A stretch of 64,000 nt of DNA from Pseudomonas putida S13.1.2 (GTDB lineage Bacteria > Pseudomonadota > Gammaproteobacteria > Pseudomonadales > Pseudomonadaceae): the NCBI RefSeq assembly GCF_000498395.2, contig NZ_CP010979.1:2852001-2916000 (forward strand), written 5' to 3'. Shown piece by piece: positions 18,107 through 25,803 of this stretch. Numbering within the stretch: the first letter of the stretch is position 1; each line of letters opens with the position of its first letter. Both the position numbers and the translations under genes were made by a program. Under the pieces are notes generated by a model. That model did no database searches, had not been told where the DNA came from, and saw only the letters and a program-made list of their open reading frames with translations.

Positions 18107-18175
18107 ACAACGCAAAAACGCCCCATATCGGTGCAAACCCCCTAGAATAGGCCACCCTCAGCCACCGAGCAGCCC

Positions 18176-19042
18176 ATGGATATCGAACAGGCCCGAACCT
18201 TCCTGGAAATCGTACGTTGCGGCAGCCTGGTCGCCGCCGCCGAACGCCTGTTCGTGTCACAAACGGCAATTACCGCCCGGGTGCAGCGCCTGGAGCAGCA
18301 ACTGGGCTGCCAGCTGTTCGTGCGCAGCCGCAACGGCGCCAGCCTGACCAGCGATGGCGAGGCATTCGTCAGTTATGCCAACCAGCTGGTACAAACCTGG
18401 GAAGCGGCGCGTCGTGACCTGCCGCTACCCGAGGGCTGCCAGCAAGTGCTGCATGTGGGCGGTGAAGTGAGCCTGGGCAACCCGATGATGCTCGACTGGG
18501 TCAGTGCCCTGCACCGTGAACTGCCCAGCCATGCCATCCGCAGCGAAGTGAGCGACGGCGAATCGCTGCTGCGCAAGGTCGAAATGGGTTTGCTGGACGC
18601 CGCGCTGGTGTACCAGCCGACCTACGGGCCGGGCCTGCAGGTGGAACAGTTGATGGAAGAGAAGCTGATCCGCGTGCGCCGGGTCGACCAGCCAGAGCCC
18701 TATATCTACATCGACTGGGGCGAGGCCTTTCGCCGCCAGCACGATGCCGCCCTGCCCGACTGCGCCCGCCCAGCGCTCAGTTTCAACCTGGGCCCACTGG
18801 CCTTGCAGTTTATTCTCGACCAGGGCGGCAGCGGTTACTTCCGCACGCGGGTGGTGCAGGCGTACCTGGACAGCGGCGTGTTCGAACGGGTGCCGCAGGC
18901 GCCGGAATTCACCTACCCGACCTTTCTGGTGTACCCACGCAAACGCGACAGCGAAGCCCTGCAACAGGCCTTCGCCATCCTGCGCCGGCTGGTAGCCGCC
19001 GGCGCCAGCGACTGGTCACAACGCTGGGACCCGGTTATATGA
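18176..19042 (+). CDS. LysR-family regulator divergent from prpE
   Basis: A 288-residue LysR-type regulator. The N-terminal winged helix is standard (FLEIVRCGSLVAAAERL, then SQTAITARVQRLEQQLG). The effector domain is less familiar (YIYIDWGEAFRRQHD). It is transcribed away from prpE across 178 bp, the usual arrangement for a LysR protein controlling its neighbour and itself, so regulation of prpE is a reasonable inference. Its 3' end overlaps the convergent HPP-CBS gene by 27 bp. No ligand can be named. Confidence 0.9.
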   Translation: MDIEQARTFLEIVRCGSLVAAAERLFVSQTAITARVQRLEQQLGCQLFVRSRNGASLTSDGEAFVSYANQLVQTWEAARRDLPLPEGCQQVLHVGGEVSLGNPMMLDWVSALHRELPSHAIRSEVSDGESLLRKVEMGLLDAALVYQPTYGPGLQVEQLMEEKLIRVRRVDQPEPYIYIDWGEAFRRQHDAALPDCARPALSFNLGPLALQFILDQGGSGYFRTRVVQAYLDSGVFERVPQAPEFTYPTFLVYPRKRDSEALQQAFAILRRLVAAGASDWSQRWDPVI

Positions 19043-20170
19043 AGCCTCGGCTTTGCTGAGCAGCTGGCGCTTGAGGCCGGCGATCAGGTCGGTCTGGGTA
19101 ATCACCCCCACCAGCTGGTCGGCATCGAGCACCGGCAGGCAATGCAGGCCCTGCTCGCACAGCAACGGCAGCAGGCGCTCAAGCGGGTGTTGGCTGCTGA
19201 CACTGACCACCCGCCGGCTCATCACCTGCTCCATGCGCACCGCCTTGCGGCCGAACAGACCGCGCCAGCTGAAGCGGCCACGCTGCATCGCCGGGCCAAC
19301 CAGGTCGCTGAGGCTGACGATACCCACCAGCTTGCCCTGCTCCAGCACCGGCAGGGTTTTCAGGTGATGGCTGGTCAGCATTTTCCAGGCCTGCTCCAGC
19401 GTGGTGTCAGGCGTGGCGAACTGCACATCGCGCGACATCACCGAGGCCGCAGTGATACCGCCAAGGCTGCGCTGCAGGGCGTGCTGCTCGGTGGCGAGGA
19501 TGATGCGTTCCAGCTCGTCACGGGTGACATCGACGAACTCACCCAGCTCTTCCAGAGCCTGGTCCAGGTCCTCGCCACGGATGCCGACCCGCTCACTGGG
19601 CAGTGGGTCATGGGTGTGGTGCACATCTTTGCGCGGCGCTACGCCTTTCGGGTAGCGCACCCCGGTAAGGCGGTTGTAGATAACCGCCACGCTCACCAGG
19701 ATCAGTGCATTGAGCAGAATTGGCTCAAGCAGGTGGTCACCCATGGCGGTCAGCCCTGAGTCGGCCAGCACTGCACTCACCGCCACCCCGCCACCTGGCG
19801 GGTGCAGGCAGCGCAGCAGGCACATGACCAGGATCGACATGCCCAAGGCCGCAGCCGCCACCCACAGTTCCGGGCCGAAGCCTTGGCGCATGGCCAGGCC
19901 GACCGCGCCCGCCAGTGCGTAGCTGCCCAGCACCGGCCAAGGTTGGGCCAATGGGCCGGAATGCACGGCGAATACCAGCACTGCCGAGGCCGCCAGCGGG
20001 CCCAGCAGGTGCAAGGCGATGCCGGGGCCATAGGCCATGCTGGTCAGCCAGCCAGCCAGGAACAAACCGAGCAACGCGCCGATTCCGGCACGCAACCATT
20101 CTTTTGGAGAGGTATTCAGGGGCGCCGGCAACAGGCGCTGCAGACGGCTTTCGGAACGCGAGGCAGACAT
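19016..20170 (-). CDS. HPP-family membrane protein with two CBS domains
   Basis: A 384-residue protein. The N-terminal HPP domain (about 20-175) has four or more hydrophobic helices and the name-giving motif in RCLHPPGGGVA. A linker of about 70 residues rich in charged residues follows. A tandem CBS pair (about 240-375) has VMSRDVQF, LPVLEQGKLVGIVSLSDL, VMSRRVVSV and LPVLDADQLVGVITQTDL. HPP proteins have been linked to nitrite transport in cyanobacteria and plants; CBS pairs usually sense adenine nucleotides. The specific substrate here is unknown. It converges on and overlaps the lysR gene by 27 bp. Confidence 0.9.
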   Translation of the reverse strand: MSASRSESRLQRLLPAPLNTSPKEWLRAGIGALLGLFLAGWLTSMAYGPGIALHLLGPLAASAVLVFAVHSGPLAQPWPVLGSYALAGAVGLAMRQGFGPELWVAAAALGMSILVMCLLRCLHPPGGGVAVSAVLADSGLTAMGDHLLEPILLNALILVSVAVIYNRLTGVRYPKGVAPRKDVHHTHDPLPSERVGIRGEDLDQALEELGEFVDVTRDELERIILATEQHALQRSLGGITAASVMSRDVQFATPDTTLEQAWKMLTSHHLKTLPVLEQGKLVGIVSLSDLVGPAMQRGRFSWRGLFGRKAVRMEQVMSRRVVSVSSQHPLERLLPLLCEQGLHCLPVLDADQLVGVITQTDLIAGLKRQLLSKAEASYNRVPAL

Positions 20171-20202
20171 TTAAGTAATCGGGATCTTGGTTTTTTCTGA
20201 TT

Positions 20203-20234
20203 AAAAAGAAAGCCCAGCCGAGCTGGCCTGGGCC
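20203..20234 (-). terminator. Rho-independent terminator downstream of the two-component operon
   Basis: On the minus strand GCCCAGGCC-AGCTC-GGCTGGGC forms a G/C stem with one bulge, followed by TTTCTTTTT. It lies about 220 nt beyond the sensor kinase stop, and also just upstream of the HPP gene start on the same strand, so it would insulate the two units. Confidence 0.65.
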
Positions 20235-20404
20235 TCGTATTGCGCGTGCAATACCGCAAGGGGCTCCGTCCGTGGAGAGATGGAAACCGCAGGGTTTCGT
20301 GAGGGGGATTTTGCCGGGTGGAGGGAAATTGGGCTAATTCAAAAAACTGCGGCTGTACTGCAATTTTTTTGCAGTACTGACATGGCTTCGGCGGATTGGG
20401 TACA

Positions 20405-20451
20405 CCTGTGGGAGCGGCCTTGTTTCGCGATGGGCCGCACAGCGGCCCCGG
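20405..20451. repeat. Single extragenic palindrome
   Basis: A lone element (CCTGTGGGAGCGGCCTTGTT ... GCGGCCCCGG) with an internal dyad GGGCCGC/GCGGCCC, sitting directly at the 3' end of the sensor kinase gene. Unlike most others in the window it has no inverted partner. Confidence 0.7.
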
Positions 20452-20453
20452 CA

Positions 20454-21773
20454 TTACCGAGCCTTGCGCGGCAGGTCGATGCTCGCACGCAACCCGCCCA
20501 GCGGGCTCTGTTCCAAGGCCAGACGCCCGCCCCAGGCGTCGACGATATCGCGCACGATGCCCAACCCCAGCCCATGCCCGTCCACCTGCTCGTCCAGCCG
20601 CGAGCCACGCTCCAGCACCTGCAGCCGTTGGTTCTCAGGGATGCCTGGGCCATCGTCATCGACCCACAGCTGGTAACCCCCGGCATTCGGCGCAATGCTT
20701 ATTCGCACCTCGCTGTCCGCCCATTTGCAGGCGTTGTCGAGGAGGTTACCCAGCAGCTCCAGGAAGTCCTCGCGGTCCCACGGCAGCAGCAACCCGGGTG
20801 GCACGTCCCTGGCCAGTAGCAAGCCCTCCCCGTGAATCATGCCCAAGGTGCTCAGCAACCCCGGTAGCTCGGCGTCGCAATCGAACTGCGCGCCCGGCAG
20901 CGCATCCCCTGCCAGCCGCGCACGGTTCAGCTCTCGCGCCAGCCGTTGCTGAATCTGCTCAAGCTGCTCACGCATCTGCGCGCTTACCTCCGGCAGATCC
21001 TTCAGGCGCGCGCTGGAGGCCAGGCTCAATAGCACCGCCAGCGGCGTCTTGAGCGCATGCCCGAGGTTACCCAGGGCATTGCGCGAACGGCGCAGGCTGT
21101 CTTCGGTATGGCTGAGCAAGTGGTTGATCTGCCCTACCAGCGGTGCCAACTCACTGGGCACCTCCTCATCCAGCTGCGAGCGTTGGCCCTGCTGCAGCTG
21201 GGCAATCTGCTGGCGTGCCCGCTCAAGCGGGCGCAGCGAGCGGGTAACCGTGATGCGCTGCAGCACCAACACCAGGATCAACGCCACCAGACCCATGCCC
21301 AGGCCGATCTGCTGCATGCGCCGGAAACCTTCGCGCACCGGCGAATAGTCCTGTGCCACACTGATCGAAATGTCCTGACCCAGGCGCCGGTAGTCGGCGC
21401 GCAGGGCCAGCAGTTGCTGCCCTTCCGGGCCGAGTTCATGGCTATCGGAAAGCCCGGGCGCCGATGGTTTGGGCATGTCCATGTCCCACAGCGAACGAGA
21501 CCTCCAGGTACCTTTGTCAAAATCGATGCGGAAGTAGTAACCGGAAAAGGGCCGTTGGTAGGCAGCCGAAATACGCCGCTCATCCAGCTGCATGCCGGAC
21601 GGCCCACGCACCAACGCCACCAGCAGGTTCTCGCTTTCCTTGCGCAGGCCGTTTTCCAGGTAGCGTTGCAGGCCAGCTTCGAACAGCCACAAGGTCAGTT
21701 GCGCCAGCACCACGCCGACCACCACCAGCACCGCCACCAGGCCCAGGCTAAGGCGCGCCTGGATCGACTTCAC
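20454..21773 (-). CDS. PhoQ-like sensor histidine kinase
   Basis: A 439-residue inner-membrane kinase: TM1 at about 10-32, a periplasmic domain of about 120 residues, TM2 at about 157-175, HAMP, a dimerisation helix with phospho-acceptor H239 ([13 protein letters not shown]) and HATPase ([25 protein letters not shown]). The H-box is of the PhoQ/QseC kind. The start is GTG at 21773, in a GTGA overlap with the regulator stop, so translation is coupled. The periplasmic segment contains acidic stretches ([16 protein letters not shown]) but no clear PhoQ-type acidic metal patch. The signal is unknown; adjacency to two PepSY genes hints at an envelope cue. Confidence 0.92.
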   Translation of the reverse strand: MKSIQARLSLGLVAVLVVVGVVLAQLTLWLFEAGLQRYLENGLRKESENLLVALVRGPSGMQLDERRISAAYQRPFSGYYFRIDFDKGTWRSRSLWDMDMPKPSAPGLSDSHELGPEGQQLLALRADYRRLGQDISISVAQDYSPVREGFRRMQQIGLGMGLVALILVLVLQRITVTRSLRPLERARQQIAQLQQGQRSQLDEEVPSELAPLVGQINHLLSHTEDSLRRSRNALGNLGHALKTPLAVLLSLASSARLKDLPEVSAQMREQLEQIQQRLARELNRARLAGDALPGAQFDCDAELPGLLSTLGMIHGEGLLLARDVPPGLLLPWDREDFLELLGNLLDNACKWADSEVRISIAPNAGGYQLWVDDDGPGIPENQRLQVLERGSRLDEQVDGHGLGLGIVRDIVDAWGGRLALEQSPLGGLRASIDLPRKAR

Positions 21774-22438
21774 TCGGCGCTCCCGGCATAAATGTACCCT
21801 TGCCCGCGACGGGTCTCGATCACGCTACGGCCCAGCTTGCGCCGCAGGTGGTTGACGTGCACTTCCAGCACGTTGGAGTCGCGCTCGGTTTCACCGTCGT
21901 AAAGGTGCTCGGCCAAGTGGCTCTTGGACAGGATCTGCTGCGGGTGCAGCATGAAGTAACGCAGCAGCCGGAACTCGGCGGCGGTCAGCTGCACATCCAT
22001 GCCATCACGGCTCACGCACTGACGGCTTTCATCCAGGTGCAGCCCGGCTGCCTCCAGTTTCGGCTGGTTGGCCAGGCCCCGGGCACGGCGCAACAATGCC
22101 TGGATACGCAATTGCAGCTCTTCCGGGTGGAACGGTTTGCTCAGGTAGTCATCCGCGCCGGCCTTCAGCCCTTCGATGCGCTCGGCCCACGAGCCACGGG
22201 CGGTGAGGATCAGCACCGGCGTGGCCAGGCCGGCCGCGCGCCACTGGGCCAGCACGTCCAGGCCCGGCAAGCCCGGCAGGCCAAGGTCGAGAATGATCAG
22301 GTCGTAGGGTTCGCTCTGGCCCTGGTAAACCGCGTCGCGGCCGTCGGCCAGCCAGTCCACGGCATAGCCCTGGCGCTGCAGGCCGGCGGTCAGTTCGTCG
22401 GCCAGCGGTACATTGTCCTCGACAAGCAACAGGCGCAT
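21770..22438 (-). CDS. OmpR/PhoP-family response regulator
   Basis: A 222-residue regulator. The receiver has acidic E7/D8 (LLVEDN), phospho-acceptor D51 ([10 protein letters not shown]) and KPF lysine. The C-terminal winged helix carries the recognition region ([17 protein letters not shown]) and the RGQGYIY wing. Partner of the kinase encoded downstream with a 4-nt overlap. It begins immediately after the stop of a PepSY gene (next base), so the four genes form one transcription unit. Promoter targets are unknown; the PepSY genes ahead of it are likely among them. Confidence 0.93.
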   Translation of the reverse strand: MRLLLVEDNVPLADELTAGLQRQGYAVDWLADGRDAVYQGQSEPYDLIILDLGLPGLPGLDVLAQWRAAGLATPVLILTARGSWAERIEGLKAGADDYLSKPFHPEELQLRIQALLRRARGLANQPKLEAAGLHLDESRQCVSRDGMDVQLTAAEFRLLRYFMLHPQQILSKSHLAEHLYDGETERDSNVLEVHVNHLRRKLGRSVIETRRGQGYIYAGSAE

Positions 22439-22753
22439 TCAGTCGTCTTCCTCGTCTTTGAGCAGGGCGCCGGTGCTGGCATCGAGCTTGATCTCGCGCA
22501 CCACACCTTCAACCGTCAGCAGTTCGACTTCATATTCGTAGCGGTCGTCGTCTTCTTCCAGCTCGGCTTCCAGCAGACGCGCCCCGGGGTGACGCCCCAG
22601 GGCGGTTTCCAGCAATTGCTCGAGCGGCAGGATGACGCCCTTCTGACGAAGCTTCAGGGCTTCGTCCTGGTCAAGGTCGCGGGCAGCGGCCAGCGAGCAC
22701 ACGACCAGCAGCGCCAGCGCGAGGTAGCGCGCCGGCCGCGGTAAGTGGATCAT
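22439..22753 (-). CDS. PepSY-domain periplasmic protein (second)
   Basis: A 104-residue exported protein: signal peptide (YLALALLVVCSLAAA), then one PepSY domain (EALKLRQKGVILPLEQLLE, ARLLEAELEEDDDRYEYEVELL, IKLDASTGALLKDEEDD). PepSY modules are small domains thought to modulate proteases or sensor proteins at the envelope. The start overlaps the upstream PepSY stop as TGATG, and the stop abuts the regulator start. The acidic C-terminus (DEEDD) could bind divalent metal; that is inference. Confidence 0.9.
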   Translation of the reverse strand: MIHLPRPARYLALALLVVCSLAAARDLDQDEALKLRQKGVILPLEQLLETALGRHPGARLLEAELEEDDDRYEYEVELLTVEGVVREIKLDASTGALLKDEEDD

Positions 22754-23061
22754 CAGTTGTCCCGCTCATCCTTCAGCACTTCACCGGTCTTGGCGTCCAG
22801 CGCCACGTCCCACTCGACGTTCTGGGTGTCGCGCAACTCGACCTTGTAGATGTAGCGACCGTACTCGTCTTCAAGCTCCGAGTCGGTGACGGTGGCGCCG
22901 GGGTGCTTGGCCACGGCGGTGGCTTTAAGCTCGTCCAGCGACTTGATGGTCTTGGCGTTGGCCAGCTTGACCACTTCGTCAGGCTGTACATCCTTGGCGA
23001 AAGCGGCATTGGCGCCCAGGGCGAGGGCGGCGGCGGCGAACAGGGCAGTCAAGGTTTTCAT
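22753..23061 (-). CDS. PepSY-domain periplasmic protein (first gene of operon)
   Basis: A 102-residue exported protein with a signal peptide ending AAFA and one PepSY domain (EVVKLANAKTIKSLDELKA, ELEDEYGRYIYKVELRD, WDVALDAKTGEVLKDERDN). The ATG at 23061 is preceded by CAGGAGAG. It is similar in layout to the next gene, so the two are probably an old tandem duplication. It heads the PepSY-PepSY-regulator-kinase operon. Confidence 0.9.
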   Translation of the reverse strand: MKTLTALFAAAALALGANAAFAKDVQPDEVVKLANAKTIKSLDELKATAVAKHPGATVTDSELEDEYGRYIYKVELRDTQNVEWDVALDAKTGEVLKDERDN

Positions 23062-23188
23062 CGTTCTTCTCTCCTGAGAACTGTGTAAGTTGTCTACGGG
23101 GTTAAGACTAACCACCGGTCCTTAATTCAACCTGAAAACAACTGGCGCCATGATAGCGCAGTTACACCGTCAGCCAGACCCGGTCTCC

Positions 23189-23282
23189 TGCAGGAGCAGC
23201 CCTGTGCTGCGAAAGGACCCGTGCAGGCACAACAGTTGTGTAGTCTGTACGGGCCCGTTCGCAGCACAAGGCTGCTCCTACA
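23189..23282. repeat. Inverted extragenic palindromes in a divergent 5' region
   Basis: Arms 23189-23213 and 23258-23282 (TGCAGGAGCAGCCCTGTGCT... and ...GCACAAGGCTGCTCCTACA) pair with few mismatches. The right arm ends 17 nt before the patatin ATG, so the pair sits in a shared upstream region rather than after genes. Confidence 0.8.
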
Positions 23283-23299
23283 AGCCCAAGAGATCCGCC

Positions 23300-24379
23300 A
23301 TGAGCGCCATCCACATCAAGTACCCTGCCCTCACCTTCAAGGCCGGTGACCGTGCCCTGCGGCTCATCCGCGAGCGCGGCCTGCAGGCGGCCGATGTCGG
23401 GGTGCTGCCAGGTGCGGCCGGTGGACCGAAGCCGCTGGGTATCCAGGGCCTGGACCTCGCACTGTTCGGCGAGTGGCTGCCTTCGGCGCCGCGCCAGCGC
23501 GCCCTGATTGGCGCTTCGATTGGTGCCTGGCGCTTCGCCAGCGCCTGCCTCGAAGACCCCATCGCGGGTCTGCGTCGCCTGGGCGAGTTGTACACCGAAC
23601 TGGACTTCGCCAAGGGCGCCACCCCGGCGGAAATCAGCCACAGCTGCCAACGCATGCTCGACGACCTGCTGCAGGGCCGCGACGGCCAGCTGCTGGCCAA
23701 CCCGCACTATCACCTGAATATCCTGGTAGTGAAAAGCCATGGCCAGCTTGCCCATGACCATCGCGGCCGCCTGGGCCTGGGCCTGGGTTCGGTGGTGGCC
23801 AGCAACCTGCTCGGCCGATCGCGCCTGGCGCGCCACTTCGAGCGCATCATCCTGCACGACAGGCGCGCCGCGCCGCCGCTCGACGCGCTGACTGACTTCC
23901 CCTCACGCTACCTGCCGCTGGACCTGGCCAACCTGCGCCACGCCCTGCTCGCCTCGGGTTCGATCCCCATGGTCATGCAGGGTGTGAAAGACATCCCCGG
24001 CGCGGGCGCCGGCACCTACCGCGACGGCGGCCTGCTCGACTACCACCTCGACCTGCCCTACCGCGGCGACGACCTGGTGCTGTACCCGCACTTCACCGAC
24101 AAGGTGGTACCGGGCTGGTTCGACAAAGCCTTGCCCTGGCGCAAGGGCGATGCCACCCGCCTGCAGAACGTGCTGCTGATGACCCCTTCGCCGCAGTACC
24201 TGGCCGCCCTGCCCTACGGCAAGCTGCCCGACCGCAACGACTTCAAGCGCTTCATGGGTGATGCCCCCGGCCGCAAGCGCTATTGGTACAAAGCCATCGC
24301 TGAAAGCCAGCGCCTGGGCGACGAGTTGCTGGAGCTGGTCGCCACCGGGCGGCTGCATGAACGCCTGCAAGCCTTGTAA
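23300..24379 (+). CDS. Patatin-like phospholipase family protein
   Basis: A 359-residue predicted serine lipid hydrolase. The nucleophile elbow is GASIG (S73) within RALIGASIGAW, and the second dyad residue is in the TYRDGG motif. The oxyanion-type glycine stretch at the N-terminus (LPGAAGGPKPLG) departs from the usual patatin GGGxRG. No signal peptide. The ATG at 23300 fits the strong conserved-looking N-terminus (HIKYPALTFKAGDRALRLI). Its upstream region is filled by an extragenic palindrome pair. The 3' end is 53 nt before queD. Substrate unknown. Confidence 0.82.
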   Translation: MSAIHIKYPALTFKAGDRALRLIRERGLQAADVGVLPGAAGGPKPLGIQGLDLALFGEWLPSAPRQRALIGASIGAWRFASACLEDPIAGLRRLGELYTELDFAKGATPAEISHSCQRMLDDLLQGRDGQLLANPHYHLNILVVKSHGQLAHDHRGRLGLGLGSVVASNLLGRSRLARHFERIILHDRRAAPPLDALTDFPSRYLPLDLANLRHALLASGSIPMVMQGVKDIPGAGAGTYRDGGLLDYHLDLPYRGDDLVLYPHFTDKVVPGWFDKALPWRKGDATRLQNVLLMTPSPQYLAALPYGKLPDRNDFKRFMGDAPGRKRYWYKAIAESQRLGDELLELVATGRLHERLQAL

Positions 24380-24432
24380 CGGCCATGCTGGTAGACTGCG
24401 CGCAATATTGATTCACACAGAGTTAAGACAGC

Positions 24433-24789
24433 GTGGAAATTTTCAAAGAGTTCACATTCGAATCCGCCCACCGCCTGCCCCACGTCCCTGAAGGGCACAA
24501 ATGCGGCCGCCTGCACGGCCACTCGTTCAAGGTCGGCCTGCACCTGACCGGCCCGCTCGACCCGCACACTGGCTGGATCCGCGACTTCGCCGAGGTCAAG
24601 GCGATCTTCAAGCCGATCTACGAGCAACTGGACCACAACTACCTGAACGACATCCCAGGCCTTGAAAACCCCACCAGCGAAGTGATCGCCAAGTGGATCT
24701 GGGACCAGGTCAAGCCACTGATGCCGGAACTGTCGAAAGTGCGCATCCACGAAACCTGCACCAGCGGTTGCGAATACACCGGCGACTGA
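24433..24789 (+). CDS. queD: 6-carboxy-5,6,7,8-tetrahydropterin synthase
   Basis: A 118-residue QueD/PTPS-family enzyme that converts dihydroneopterin triphosphate to carboxytetrahydropterin in the queuosine pathway. Zinc ligands are H13 and H28/H30 (CGRLHGHSF), with the QueD-type catalytic C24 ([10 protein letters not shown]). The downstream LDHNYLND and [10 protein letters not shown] are conserved active-site segments. The start is GTG at 24433, which gives the usual N-terminus ([15 protein letters not shown]). It is followed by a perfect palindrome pair. Confidence 0.93.
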   Translation: MEIFKEFTFESAHRLPHVPEGHKCGRLHGHSFKVGLHLTGPLDPHTGWIRDFAEVKAIFKPIYEQLDHNYLNDIPGLENPTSEVIAKWIWDQVKPLMPELSKVRIHETCTSGCEYTGD

Positions 24790-24801
24790 TTCGCCACCTC
24801 A

Positions 24802-24899
24802 CCGGCCTCTTCGCGGGCTTGCCCGCTCCCACAGGAACTCCCCAGCCCTCAATAGCAGTGATAATCCTGTGGGAGCGGGCAAGCCCGCGAAGAGGCCGG
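24802..24899. repeat. Inverted pair of 35-bp P. putida-type extragenic palindromes
   Basis: Perfect 35-bp arms 24802-24836 and 24865-24899 with a 28-bp centre, between the convergent queD and DUF1289 genes. The arm begins CCGGCCTCTTCGCGGGC, which matches from memory the 35-mer described as the P. putida REP. Confidence 0.93.
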
Positions 24900-24917
24900 C
24901 AGCATCACCAACAAGCT

Positions 24918-25397
24918 TCAGCCTTGCCCCTGCTCCAAGGCATCGCGCAGGAAGCTGGGGGCGATGTAGCGCTGGTAATGCGCTTCTGAAAGCAGGAAGA
25001 ACTCGCGATCGATGGCATCGCGCAATTGCGGCAGTTCCCAGTCACGGAACTCCGGCAGCAACACCATGCCATATGCCTCCAGGTCACGAATCATCCGCGC
25101 CCCGCGGGCAATCAGCTGGTAAGCCCAGCAATATTCCGACTGCTGCTCGACAAAGCGGATGGAGCGCTGCTCCAGTTGCTGGCGCAGCAGGCTTTTATCG
25201 AACACTTCCAGCTTGGCCATCATCACCTGCACCAGCAACTGCTCCAGGCGCAGCCACACCGCACGTTTCTGCGCGTCGTCGTAGCCGTTCCAGTTGATCA
25301 CTTCGTGGTGAAAACGCTTGCAGCCACGGCACACCGTGTCTCCGTACACCGTGGAGCACAGGCCGACGCAAGGGGTTTTGATGGACTTGTTGGACAT
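24918..25397 (-). CDS. DUF1289 domain protein
   Basis: A 159-residue cytoplasmic protein. The N-terminal 45 residues form a DUF1289 domain with four cysteines (TPCVGLCSTVYGDTVCRGCK) that should bind zinc or an iron-sulfur cluster. The remaining 110 residues are helical and charged, beyond the length of stand-alone DUF1289 proteins. I chose ATG 25397 because the Cys motif usually lies close to the N-terminus; an ATG at 25433 is in frame. The role is unknown. Confidence 0.8.
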   Translation of the reverse strand: MSNKSIKTPCVGLCSTVYGDTVCRGCKRFHHEVINWNGYDDAQKRAVWLRLEQLLVQVMMAKLEVFDKSLLRQQLEQRSIRFVEQQSEYCWAYQLIARGARMIRDLEAYGMVLLPEFRDWELPQLRDAIDREFFLLSEAHYQRYIAPSFLRDALEQGQG

Positions 25398-25803
25398 GAA
25401 AAACAACAGCTTGGCGGTGGAATACCGGCCCATGTTAGCCCTTTGTCTAACCAGGGTCACTCGTTAAAGTCATCTTCTGCGCCTTACCTTCGGGCTTTTT
25501 TTGCCGTAGAATCATCCGGCCTTTTCAAAGGCAACAATGTCCGTTGGAAGCTGTTTTCAAAGCGTCACGAGCACAGTTAATCCGGTAGAACGGCGTTGGC
25601 CCGGGCCATGCACCCCTCGCATGCCCGTGCCAGCCCTCATCAGCTCCCCGTTCTGCAGGCGTAAAACTTTGAAAGCAGCTTCTGTAAGGATTCTTTGCGA
25701 CTCTGGCTGGGCGGCCCACAAAGCCGTGGCAGCGCATGGGTGCATTGAATGCTGGATAAGCGTCCCGGACCCCCTTTAGGGACCACTGATGAGGGAAATA
25801 ACT
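25398..25803. promoter_or_regulatory. Intergenic region upstream of acnB
   Basis: About 400 bp without a convincing gene, between divergent DUF1289 and acnB genes. A possible sigma-70 promoter for acnB is TTACCT (25484-25489), 17-bp spacer, TAGAAT (25507-25512). It would give an untranslated leader close to 285 nt. No riboswitch or strong hairpin was recognised. Confidence 0.4.
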
